NCBI GenBank assembly: GCA_013375335.1
Contig: JABXJZ010000075.1
Location: forward strand, 1-6,759
DNA: 6,759 nt
DNA from: Desulfobacterales bacterium
Lineage (GTDB): Bacteria; Desulfobacterota; DSM-4660; Desulfatiglandales; B25-G16
Reading direction: 5' to 3'
Both the position numbers and the translations under genes were made by a program. Every line of letters starts with the position of its first letter. The stretch's first letter is position 1. This document shows, piece by piece, positions 1 to 6,314 of this stretch. The notes below the pieces were generated by a model, which was given only the letters and a program-made list of their open reading frames with translations, had not been told where the DNA came from and made no database searches.

Positions 1-257
1 CCATACAGCCGCCTGATTACGAAGCGCTCCATCATATAGGCAAGGGGGATGGCCACAAGAATGGCAAGCAGCATGGCAGCCGGGAAGAACCCCTTGATTA
101 CAGGCAGGAAGGTGATAAAAAAATAGACCCCCAAGGCGTACACGATACTGTGGGCGAAATTGATGATCTTCATCGTGCCAAAGGTAATGGAGAGGCCGAT
201 GGAAAAGAAGTAGAGAATCGCTCCGATCGTCAATCCGTAAAGCAAGGTTTGGATCAT
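1..257 (-). CDS. livH: LivH-type ABC permease, second copy (5'-terminal part only; runs off the window)
   Basis: This is the N-terminal 85 codons of an inner-membrane permease of the Liv/HAAT ABC importer family, cut by the window edge. It starts at ATG 257-255 and reads MIQTLLYGLTIGAILYFFSI, continuing without a stop to base 1. It matches the LivH encoded at 4246-5079 at about 49 of the first 86 residues by eye, including the family blocks GAILYF, NFAH, LGVY and ERxxIRRLYG. Two to three hydrophobic segments are visible. A GGAGG motif at 268-272, 10 nt from the ATG, lies inside the end of the preceding livM, which stops only 5 nt upstream, so the two are almost certainly co-transcribed and translationally linked. 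It should pair with the LivM at 263-1291. Family assignment is firm; the substrate and the state of the missing C-terminus are unknown. Confidence 0.9.
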   Translation of the reverse strand, partial: MIQTLLYGLTIGAILYFFSIGLSITFGTMKIINFAHSIVYALGVYFFITFLPVIKGFFPAAMLLAILVAIPLAYMMERFVIRRLY

Positions 258-262
258 CTCTT

Positions 263-1291
263 TTACGCCTCCGCGGGCTGGCCTCGAGCGATCTTCTGTC
301 TGAGAAAACCGATCAGAAATGTGGCAAAGCCCGTCAGACCCCGTCTGAGCCAGAAGACAATAACCAGCAGCAAAATCCCCAAGATCCACTCCCATTCGGG
401 AATATGAGTGGCTAAATTGTCTTTCAATGTCATGAAGAATACGCCTCCTGCCAGGGCACCATAGAGGTTCCCAGCCCCACCGATTAGGCAGGCGAAGATG
501 ACCTCTACGTTGCTTAAGGGATGGATAGAAACAGGGCTGACAAACTGGATATACAACGTGTAAAGGGTTCCGGCCAGGGCGGCAACGCCCCCGGCTATGA
601 CGAAAGTCAACCACTTGTAGTAAAAGGTGCTGTAACCCAAGAACCTGACCCTGCTTTCATCTTCCTTAATGGACCTGATGATGATGCCATATGGCGAGTT
701 GGTCAATACCTTAAGGATGTAAAATGTGACGAGCAGGCATACAAGGACAAAAACAAAGGCGACGGGTTCATTCGCAAAATCCAGAAAGCCCCACGGTTCA
801 ACACCGGAGGATATCCCGTCCTCGCCATGGGTAACTTCCTGAAACGCCGAGCCAATCAGAAAGAAACCCACCTGGTTGAAGGCCAGGTTCGTCAGTGCAA
901 AGGAGGCATCGGCAAGCCGTACAATGATCAGTCCCAGCAGGCCTGCCACAATGGCTCCGCCAAGTACCCCAGCCAGCATGGTCAAGACGGGATTAGGGTT
1001 GACGTGGAGGGAAAAGAGGGTGGAGACATACACGCCAGTGCCTAAATAAAGCATCTGGCCAAAGGACAGCCGGCCCATGTACCCATAGAGCAGATCAAAG
1101 GACAGGACAAAGATGCAAAAGATCATGAACTCGGTCACCCGGTAGATGGCCAAGACGGGTACCAGTATGAGAAAAGCGGCCATGACGAGGCCCGTCTCCA
1201 GGAGAACCCTTGTTCTTTTGGCCGGAGCAACCTCAAATAAATCAGAATTCTTATTTAATGATGATGGCCTTTCAATCTTGGTCCCACCCAT
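263..1291 (-). CDS. livM: LivM-type ABC permease, second copy
   Basis: This 342-residue inner-membrane protein belongs to the LivM branch of the BPD_transp_2 permease family and forms half of the translocation channel with LivH. A cytoplasmic N-terminus of about 30 polar residues precedes a run of hydrophobic segments. Family landmarks are GYMGRLSFG (70-78), the periplasmic-loop motif HGEDG (155-159), the cytoplasmic coupling loop SPYGIIIRSIKED (199-211, which contacts the ATPase) followed by FLGY, and GGAGNLYGALAGG (271-283). Length is normal for LivM. The ATG at 1291 lies one base after the livF stop, with a modest GGAGAG motif 11 nt upstream, and livH follows after 5 nt. It is paralogous to the LivM at 5083-6114, with more than half of aligned residues identical by eye; divergence is greatest at the two ends and in periplasmic loops. 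Whether it shares the single binding protein here is inference. Confidence 0.93.
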   Translation of the reverse strand: MGGTKIERPSSLNKNSDLFEVAPAKRTRVLLETGLVMAAFLILVPVLAIYRVTEFMIFCIFVLSFDLLYGYMGRLSFGQMLYLGTGVYVSTLFSLHVNPNPVLTMLAGVLGGAIVAGLLGLIIVRLADASFALTNLAFNQVGFFLIGSAFQEVTHGEDGISSGVEPWGFLDFANEPVAFVFVLVCLLVTFYILKVLTNSPYGIIIRSIKEDESRVRFLGYSTFYYKWLTFVIAGGVAALAGTLYTLYIQFVSPVSIHPLSNVEVIFACLIGGAGNLYGALAGGVFFMTLKDNLATHIPEWEWILGILLLVIVFWLRRGLTGFATFLIGFLRQKIARGQPAEA

Positions 1292-1292
1292 G

Positions 1293-1985
1293 CTACAAAT
1301 GACTCTCCAGCTCTTTCGTGTCAGCCATCTCGGATTTTTCAGATATTTCCCTGATGATTTTGCCTTCCTTCATGATGTATACGCGGTCGGCCAGGCGGTT
1401 GACGGTGGAGAGGTTCTGCTCGACAATGACAGCCGATACATTATTCTCCTTCATCTGGCTCAAGATTCGGAAGATATCTTCCATGACAATAGCTGCCAGC
1501 CCTTCGGTGGGTTCATCAATCAGAAAGAGCCTCGGATTCCCAACCAGAGCCCGGCCGATCAAAAGAATCTCTCGCTCTCCTCCGCTCAAACCACCAGCCT
1601 TGTTATCCATCAGGTCATTCAGTTTTGGATAGATGCTGGTTACTCTTTGGATGGCTGTGGACATGTCTTCGCCTGCGGCGTAAGCCGCCAATTCGATGTT
1701 GTCCCGTACGGTCAAGTGGCTGAAGACTCTTTTGTCCTGAGCCACGTAGCGTACACCTTTTTGGGCTAATTTTGCAGAGGACAGGCCATGCGTATCCTCT
1801 CCGTTGTAGGCAATCGAACCTTTAGAGGGCTTCATCAGGCCACTGATTGTTCTCAGGAGAGTGGTTTTCCCGGCACCGTTTCGGCCCACAATAAAGACCA
1901 TCTCACCCTGATTCAGTTGGAGCGACACATCATGAAGGACCTTGGCGCGACCATAGGTAACATCGATTCCCTTTACGTCGAGCAA
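1293..1985 (-). CDS. livF: LivF-type ABC transporter ATP-binding subunit
   Basis: Cytoplasmic ATPase that, with LivG, powers the importer. Residue numbers assume the TTG start at 1985 (230 aa). Visible motifs are Walker A GRNGAGKTT (34-42), Q-loop Gln 83 in YVAQDKRVF, signature LSGGEREIL (133-141), Walker B LFLIDEP with catalytic Glu 158, and a switch region VIVEQN in which Gln 190 replaces the usual His, as is common in LivF proteins. A GTG at 2012 would add nine residues and give 239 aa. I prefer TTG 1985: AAGGA sits 9 nt upstream, the GTG has only a weak purine tract, and the protein then begins MLDVKGIDVTYG like typical LivF. Either start overlaps the end of livG (13 or 40 nt), which fits translational coupling. 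The livM start follows the stop after one base. Function is firm; only the start is uncertain. Confidence 0.93.
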   Translation of the reverse strand: MLDVKGIDVTYGRAKVLHDVSLQLNQGEMVFIVGRNGAGKTTLLRTISGLMKPSKGSIAYNGEDTHGLSSAKLAQKGVRYVAQDKRVFSHLTVRDNIELAAYAAGEDMSTAIQRVTSIYPKLNDLMDNKAGGLSGGEREILLIGRALVGNPRLFLIDEPTEGLAAIVMEDIFRILSQMKENNVSAVIVEQNLSTVNRLADRVYIMKEGKIIREISEKSEMADTKELESHL

Positions 1986-2743
1986 TTTTCCTCTTCCTTT
2001 CCCCAGTAGCACTCTCTGACGGCTGGATCACGGAGGACCTGTTCAGGATCACCCTCACAGAGGATTTTTCCCTCATTCATCACGCAGAGCTTTTTCACCA
2101 CTCCAACGATCTTGGAGATCTTATGCTCAATGATGACCAGGGCGAAGTTCTCCTTCATCCGATGAATCAGGTCCAACACTCCCCCAATCTCGTGATCACT
2201 GAGACCCGAAAGGGGCTCGTCTAATAGGAGTACCCTCGGCTTCAGAGACAGGCCAATAGCAAGCTCAAGCATCCTCTTGTCACCATAGGAGAGTTCAGAG
2301 GTACGGGCAGAAGCCTTTTTTTCAATCCCCACCAACTCCAGAGACTCCAGGCAGTCATCCACCACGATCTTTTTCTGGGCAGGTGCGAAAAAGAAGCCTT
2401 GTACGGATTGCCGTTCCCTTTTGAATCTGATCGTTGACAAGACCAGGTTCTCCCAGACCGTCAATGAATCGAAAACGGAAACAAGCTGAAAAGTTCGAGC
2501 CATCCCCATCTCAACCCTTTTGTGGGGAGGGATTTTGGTAATGTCTTTGCCGCAGAAGCTTATCTTTCCCGCACTGGGAGGGAAGAAACCCGATAACAAG
2601 TTAAACAGGGTGGTCTTTCCAGAGCCGTTCGGGCCGATAATGCCAGCAACTTGACCCTCTTGGAGACTGAAGTTGACCTGGTTGACAGCTACCAGACCAT
2701 CAAAGCGCTTGGTCAAGTTCTGGGTGCTGATCAGATCAGACAT
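1973..2743 (-). CDS. livG: LivG-type ABC transporter ATP-binding subunit
   Basis: This 256-residue cytoplasmic ATPase is the LivG partner of LivF. Visible motifs are Walker A GPNGSGKTT (37-45), Q-loop Gln 86 in ARTFQLVSVF, signature LSYGDKRMLE (151-160, the usual LivG variant of LSGGQ), Walker B VLLLDEP with catalytic Glu 176, D-loop SGLSD, and switch His 207 in IIEH. The C-terminal block with GDPEQVLRDPAVRECYWG is the LivG tail that distinguishes it from LivF. All catalytic residues are present, so it should be active. The ATG at 2743 has AAGGCGG 9 nt upstream and follows livK after a 48 nt spacer; the 3' end overlaps livF. Length is typical. The insert at about 105-125 (RFKRERQSVQGFFFAPAQKK) matches the variable helical region of LivG proteins. 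Confidence 0.95.
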   Translation of the reverse strand: MSDLISTQNLTKRFDGLVAVNQVNFSLQEGQVAGIIGPNGSGKTTLFNLLSGFFPPSAGKISFCGKDITKIPPHKRVEMGMARTFQLVSVFDSLTVWENLVLSTIRFKRERQSVQGFFFAPAQKKIVVDDCLESLELVGIEKKASARTSELSYGDKRMLELAIGLSLKPRVLLLDEPLSGLSDHEIGGVLDLIHRMKENFALVIIEHKISKIVGVVKKLCVMNEGKILCEGDPEQVLRDPAVRECYWGKEEENCST

Positions 2744-2791
2744 AATACAAGTCCGCCTTATTCAGATTGGCATTCAGATGTCGCACCGCGA

Positions 2792-4048
2792 TTACCAGCC
2801 CAATTCGGCCGGTGTCTTCTGGGCAAATTCGCCGCGGTAAGAATCTATCACCTTCACATAATCCCACTTCACGTCTTTCCTTTCATCACGCCCAAGTCCT
2901 CTCGCAATGAAGGATGAGTGCTTGTACCGAGGAGTCCCATACCTCAACCATTTGGCTGGCCCTTTGGGGCCCGTCCACTCGGGATTCGCCATGAGGGCAC
3001 CATAAACCTTCTCTGGATCGGTTGACATGGCGATCTCCATGCCCCTGACAGCCTCGTAGACTCCCATATAGGCACTCGTGCCGTAAGGGTCCGGCGGCTC
3101 TCCATAGGCAGCCCTATACCGGGCAGTGAATGCATTGGCCGGATCTGCCACCTCAGGGTAAGGAAAACCCCTCATGTCATGGTACCAGAACATCTGGCAC
3201 ATGACCCCCTCCAGGGCCTCGGGAGGAATCCCTGTGGCAAAGACATTGACGATCCAGTTAAAAAAGATCTCCGTCTTCTTGCGCAGCCCCATATCGTGGG
3301 CCTGCTTCAGAATCGTGATCGCATCGTTGCCCCATTGGCCCATCATGACAATTTCAGGTTTGGCATCTAGGGCCTTGATGAGGTAAGGGGTCATATCGGC
3401 AGTTCCGACCGGTGTCATGATGGTTGTATACTTGACCTCTGGCATCTTCTTGAAAACACTCCCAATCCCCCTCAGAGCACCATGCCCGTAAGCATAGTCC
3501 GGCAACATGACAACAATGTTCTTCTTCTTCATCACTTCGCCCACGTAGGCAGCCGCACCGCTCCCAATCGATTCGCAGGGAAAAAGGGTGGACAGGCTAT
3601 ACGGCGCTTTCTCCTTCGGGGTAAACATCTTCTCGGGCGTGCAGTTCGTGGCAACAAAGAGAATCGGGGTCCTCCGGTTCTGGGCGTTCATGGCCATCGA
3701 TACATGGGCAAAGGTCCCTCCAATCAGAGCACTGATTTTCTTGTCCTTGATCATGGACTTCATTTTCCGAACAGCCGCATCTGGCTTGGTCTCGGTATCT
3801 TGATAGACGGCCTCAATCTTGAGCCTTCTGTCACCAATCTTGACGCCACCCCTCGCGTTGATTTCGTTGACAGCCTGCTTGGCCGAATCCATCTGTTTGG
3901 TGCCCACCGCCGAGCCTTTGCCAGTCAGGGCATAGATAATTCCAATCTTGACCGTGTCAGCTGCAGCCACAGGAGAACTGGTTGAAAAAACGAAAACCAG
4001 ACTGAAGATAAGGCCCAATAAACCAAAAACCTTAAACCATCTTCTCAT
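2792..4048 (-). CDS. livK: Periplasmic substrate-binding protein, Liv/HAAT type
   Basis: This is the extracytoplasmic solute receptor, of the Peripla_BP_6 family, that delivers substrate to the LivH/LivM channel. The precursor is 418 residues from ATG 4048; the GTG at 4051 directly before it would add one residue. ATG fits better because the strong AGAAAGGAGG motif ends 7 nt upstream. A Sec signal peptide is clear: basic MRRWFK, a hydrophobic stretch of about 18 residues, then PVAAA with likely type I cleavage before DTVKIG. There is no lipobox Cys. The mature start KIGIIYALTGKGSAVG is the standard family opening; GGTFAHVSMA and ATNCTPEKMF sit where family members bind the ligand's amino-acid head group, and DYAYGHG begins the second lobe. 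The ligand could be a branched-chain amino acid, but relatives bind amides, urea or aromatic acids, so livK is a family label. Three cysteines remain in the mature protein. Confidence 0.92.
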   Translation of the reverse strand: MRRWFKVFGLLGLIFSLVFVFSTSSPVAAADTVKIGIIYALTGKGSAVGTKQMDSAKQAVNEINARGGVKIGDRRLKIEAVYQDTETKPDAAVRKMKSMIKDKKISALIGGTFAHVSMAMNAQNRRTPILFVATNCTPEKMFTPKEKAPYSLSTLFPCESIGSGAAAYVGEVMKKKNIVVMLPDYAYGHGALRGIGSVFKKMPEVKYTTIMTPVGTADMTPYLIKALDAKPEIVMMGQWGNDAITILKQAHDMGLRKKTEIFFNWIVNVFATGIPPEALEGVMCQMFWYHDMRGFPYPEVADPANAFTARYRAAYGEPPDPYGTSAYMGVYEAVRGMEIAMSTDPEKVYGALMANPEWTGPKGPAKWLRYGTPRYKHSSFIARGLGRDERKDVKWDYVKVIDSYRGEFAQKTPAELGW

Positions 4049-4051
4049 CAC

Positions 4052-4245
4052 CTCTCCTCCTTTCTAATCTAAAGGTTAAGAAAAAATCCCGGAAAAGTTA
4101 TGCAGCTCTTTCCGACAATAAACACTCACCCGCTCGTATTCCTTGCACCTCCTTTCCACCCTGGTCGACTTCACCCCCCAAGGCAAAGCCCACAGAAGGT
4201 TATAGAAAGGGAAAACCCGGCAATGTATAAAGACACTACCACACC
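4052..4245 (-). other. Intergenic spacer between livH and the binding-protein gene
   Basis: This 194 nt gap is the longest inside the cluster, so a second promoter or processing site for the binding-protein gene could lie here. In the transcript sense, a perfect TTGACA spans the livH stop (4250-4255), but the nearest TATACA is 21 nt away, too far for a normal sigma-70 promoter. Further on are a second near-perfect Shine-Dalgarno sequence at 4146-4155 with no good start at proper spacing, and a weak imperfect hairpin (4091-4113, GGAAAG against CTTTTCC) followed by six Us at 4086-4081. The hairpin could act as a partial attenuator, but the stem is short and AT-rich. None of these elements is secure. 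Confidence 0.4.
4056..4065 (-). promoter_or_regulatory. Strong Shine-Dalgarno site of the binding-protein gene
   Basis: The transcript reads AGAAAGGAGG here, close to a full complement of the 16S rRNA 3' end, and lies 7 nt before ATG 4048. It is much stronger than the sites of the other genes in the cluster. This agrees with the general rule that ABC importers make far more binding protein than membrane subunits, and it decides the ATG over the adjacent GTG. Confidence 0.75.
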
Positions 4246-5079
4246 CTATATGTCAATGGGCCTGAAGATCAGAACAATTGCCATCACAATAAACACCATT
4301 GTTTCGGCACCCTGCGACCAGTACCTTGCCGTAACCGCCATGACCATCCCTAGGGTCACGGCGGATACGAAGGTCCCTCTTAGGTTTCCCATCCCTCCCA
4401 CGATGACCACGGCGAAGCACAACAAGAGGATCGAGAGCCCCATATAGGGATGGACTGAGCTGATCGGAGCGTAGAGAACCCCTCCCAGGGCAGCCAAGGC
4501 GCTTCCCATCATAAAAACGATAGAAAAGTACTTATCAACATCAATCCCTAGGCATCCGACCCCATCCTTGTCCTCCAGGGCTGCCACCACGATCTTACCC
4601 ACAATGGTCTTCCTAAAAAAGAATTCCAACCCAATAAAGAGAAGGATGGCAATCATAAAGATGACGATCCGGTAGATAGGAAGTGTCAAACCCCAAAACA
4701 TCAGATATTTGCCGATCGGATCACTCAAGGGATAGGGACTGACCCCCCATATCCACTTGATCGTATCCACGCCAATCAGGGCTACGGCAAAGGTAGCAAT
4801 GAAGGTATGGTCGAGAGATTCCCCGTAAAGCCTGCGGATGATGTATCGCTCAATCAGATAGCTTATTGGAATGACTACGATGACGGCAATCATTGCGGCG
4901 ATGACAAAATATCCCTTGAACAGAGCGGCAAGACTGATGAGCATATAGACACCAAGAGTGTAGGTCAGGGTATGCGCAAAATTGATGACCCTCATCATTC
5001 CGAAGGTGACTGAAAGGCCGATGGCAATAAAGTAGAGTATTGCCCCGATCGTAAACCCGTAAACGATAGTATGAATCAT
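4246..5079 (-). CDS. livH: LivH-type ABC permease, first copy
   Basis: This 277-residue inner-membrane permease of the BPD_transp_2 family is the LivH half of the channel. It starts MIHTIVYGFTIGAILYF and has about eight hydrophobic segments. Landmarks are INFAHTLTYTLGVY (32-45), ERYIIRRLYG (77-86), the periplasmic loop SPYPLSDP (114-121), the cytoplasmic coupling loop with ALEDKDGVGCLGID (167-180), and VGGMGNLRGTFVSA (227-240). The ATG at 5079 follows the livM stop after 3 nt and is preceded by GGAGG at 5090-5094, 10 nt away and inside livM. The C-terminus ends RPIDI, a few residues short of the RPxGLFG-type tail common in LivH, so it is slightly short but not obviously broken. It pairs with the LivM at 5083-6114. 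The second LivH at 1-257 is its paralogue. Confidence 0.94.
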   Translation of the reverse strand: MIHTIVYGFTIGAILYFIAIGLSVTFGMMRVINFAHTLTYTLGVYMLISLAALFKGYFVIAAMIAVIVVIPISYLIERYIIRRLYGESLDHTFIATFAVALIGVDTIKWIWGVSPYPLSDPIGKYLMFWGLTLPIYRIVIFMIAILLFIGLEFFFRKTIVGKIVVAALEDKDGVGCLGIDVDKYFSIVFMMGSALAALGGVLYAPISSVHPYMGLSILLLCFAVVIVGGMGNLRGTFVSAVTLGMVMAVTARYWSQGAETMVFIVMAIVLIFRPIDI

Positions 5080-5082
5080 CTC

Positions 5083-6114
5083 TTAACGGCCTCCACCGCT
5101 ATGGGCCCCCAACCGCCTTCTTTCTTTTGCATATTCCCAAACGCTCTGAAGATATCCCCAGATACCCTTCTGAAACCTGAAAATGATCATCAGCAGCGCA
5201 AACCCCAGGAACATCTCCCATCTGCGAATATAGATGGGCAGATAATTACTGATAACCATGTAACTCACACCGCCCACAATCGCCCCGTAGAGACTCCCGG
5301 CCCCTCCGATCAAGCAGGCGAATACAACGCCTACGTTACTGTGCACGTCCATGACATTGGGATTGACATAGTTGTAATTCAGTGCGGTCAGCGTCCCAGC
5401 CAGCCCAGCCACGGATCCTGCCAGGACAAAGGTCACCCACTTATAGAGAAAGGTGTTGTATCCGAGAAACTTGACCCTCGTTTCATCCTCTTTGATCGAT
5501 CGAATCAGGATCCCGTAGGGTGACGAGGTGACCCGTTTCAGGAGGTAAAAAACCAACACCAAACAGATGAGGACAAACCAGTACATCGTCGTCCGGCTGC
5601 TGAAATTCAGAAAACCAAACGGCGATGCGTGGATTCCGAACCCATCCTCTCCATTTGTGATCGTCCTGAGGGGCGATAGAACGAGAAAAAACCCGATCTG
5701 GTTGAAGGCCAAGTTGATTAAGGCAAAACAGGCGCCAGTTGTCCGAACAATGATGAGGCCGATGAGCATCCCCAGTAAGCCCGCAACGATGATCCCCACG
5801 AGAATGGCCAGAATGGGATTCTTATTCACGTATTTGAGAAAAAGCCCGGAACAGTAGGCGCCTGTCCCCAAAAAGAGCAGATGGCCGAAAGAAAGCCGGC
5901 CCATATACCCGTAGATCAGGTCAAAAGACATGGCGAAGATGCAGAAGATCATGAAGTCGGTGACTCTGTTGGTTGAGAGCACTGGGGTAATCCCCAGGAA
6001 CCCTGCAGCGATCACAAAGAGACCGATCAGTTCCCGTTCCCTCACCCGGTTGCCTCTTAAGCCCGCCGAGGCTGCCGGAACTACGCCCGAATTCGATACA
6101 GACGGTCTGTCCAC
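5083..6114 (-). CDS. livM: LivM-type ABC permease, first copy
   Basis: This 343-residue inner-membrane permease is the first gene of the cluster. I chose GTG 6114 because AGAGGAG at 6121-6127 lies 6 nt upstream of it; an in-frame TTG at 6120 would be 2 residues longer but abuts that motif, and an in-frame stop at 6139-6141 rules out a start further upstream. Numbered from GTG, landmarks are GYMGRLSFG (69-77), NGEDG (154-158), the coupling loop SPYGILIRSIKED (198-210) followed by FLGY, and GGAGSLYGAIVGG (270-282). The N-terminus is a polar stretch of about 28 residues before the first membrane segment, and the C-terminus ends in a basic, Gly-rich tail. It is followed by livH after 3 nt. The second LivM in the window is a diverged copy. 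Family and role are firm; substrate is not. Confidence 0.93.
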   Translation of the reverse strand: MDRPSVSNSGVVPAASAGLRGNRVRERELIGLFVIAAGFLGITPVLSTNRVTDFMIFCIFAMSFDLIYGYMGRLSFGHLLFLGTGAYCSGLFLKYVNKNPILAILVGIIVAGLLGMLIGLIIVRTTGACFALINLAFNQIGFFLVLSPLRTITNGEDGFGIHASPFGFLNFSSRTTMYWFVLICLVLVFYLLKRVTSSPYGILIRSIKEDETRVKFLGYNTFLYKWVTFVLAGSVAGLAGTLTALNYNYVNPNVMDVHSNVGVVFACLIGGAGSLYGAIVGGVSYMVISNYLPIYIRRWEMFLGFALLMIIFRFQKGIWGYLQSVWEYAKERRRLGAHSGGGR

Positions 6115-6120
6115 GATCAA

Positions 6121-6127
6121 CTCCTCT
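6121..6127 (-). promoter_or_regulatory. Ribosome binding site deciding the first livM start
   Basis: AGAGGAG in the transcript lies 6 nt before GTG 6114 and directly against the in-frame TTG at 6120. The normal spacing favours the GTG as the true start. Confidence 0.5.
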
Positions 6128-6242
6128 GGAGTCTCATATCACAGCAAGGAGCCGGGCTTATCGAAATATGTTGTCTAGCTGACTTCATTCTCCCTGTAAC
6201 TTGAGGTCCTTCAGAGAGGGTCCCACGGTTTATGTGGCAGTC

Positions 6243-6269
6243 GGCCGCGTAGAAGTTGAACCTGCGGCC
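6243..6269 (-). repeat. Perfect inverted repeat in the predicted leader
   Basis: The transcript would contain GGCCGC and GCGGCC (6269-6264 and 6248-6243), able to pair as a six-base, all G-C stem with a 15-base loop. It lies just downstream of the candidate transcription start. No U-run follows, so it is not an intrinsic terminator. It may stabilise the 5' end of the message or be fortuitous; I do not recognise a riboswitch. Confidence 0.35.
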
Positions 6270-6286
6270 CAGATCCAGAATCTCTT

Positions 6287-6314
6287 ATTTAATCCTTTCC
6301 GATCCTTTTGTCAA
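6287..6314 (-). promoter_or_regulatory. Candidate sigma-70 promoter for the transporter cluster
   Basis: On the minus strand a perfect TTGACA (6314-6309) is followed after 16 nt by TTAAAT (6292-6287), a 4 of 6 match to the -10 consensus. Transcription would begin near 6280 and give a leader of about 165 nt before livM. This is the best promoter-like pair I found upstream of the first gene, but the -10 element lacks the conserved second A and the spacer is one base short of optimum, so the call is tentative. No known regulator site (for example an Lrp site) is recognisable. Confidence 0.4.

Noticed and set aside
521..1045. 174-codon open frame on the plus strand
   Set aside because: Antisense shadow of the second livM; polar, low-complexity translation without domain features.
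1146..1769. 207-codon open frame on the plus strand
   Set aside because: It lies wholly antisense to the 5' part of the second livM and most of livF, whose proteins show full family motifs. The antisense translation resembles no family and has no ribosome binding site.
3482..3985. 167-codon open frame on the plus strand
   Set aside because: Antisense shadow of the binding-protein gene; no recognisable domain.
4081..4113. Intrinsic terminator between livH and the binding-protein gene
   Set aside because: The stem is only five or six mostly A-U pairs with a bulge and a long loop, and the U-run is separated from it by several bases; too weak to call as a terminator.
4230..4255. Sigma-70 promoter with a perfect TTGACA at the livH stop
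   Set aside because: The only good -10 match (TATACA) is 21 nt away, and TTTATA is 19 nt away; both exceed normal spacing.
5071..5523. 150-codon open frame on the plus strand
   Set aside because: Antisense to the 3' half of the first livM; the opposite strand encodes a well-conserved permease.
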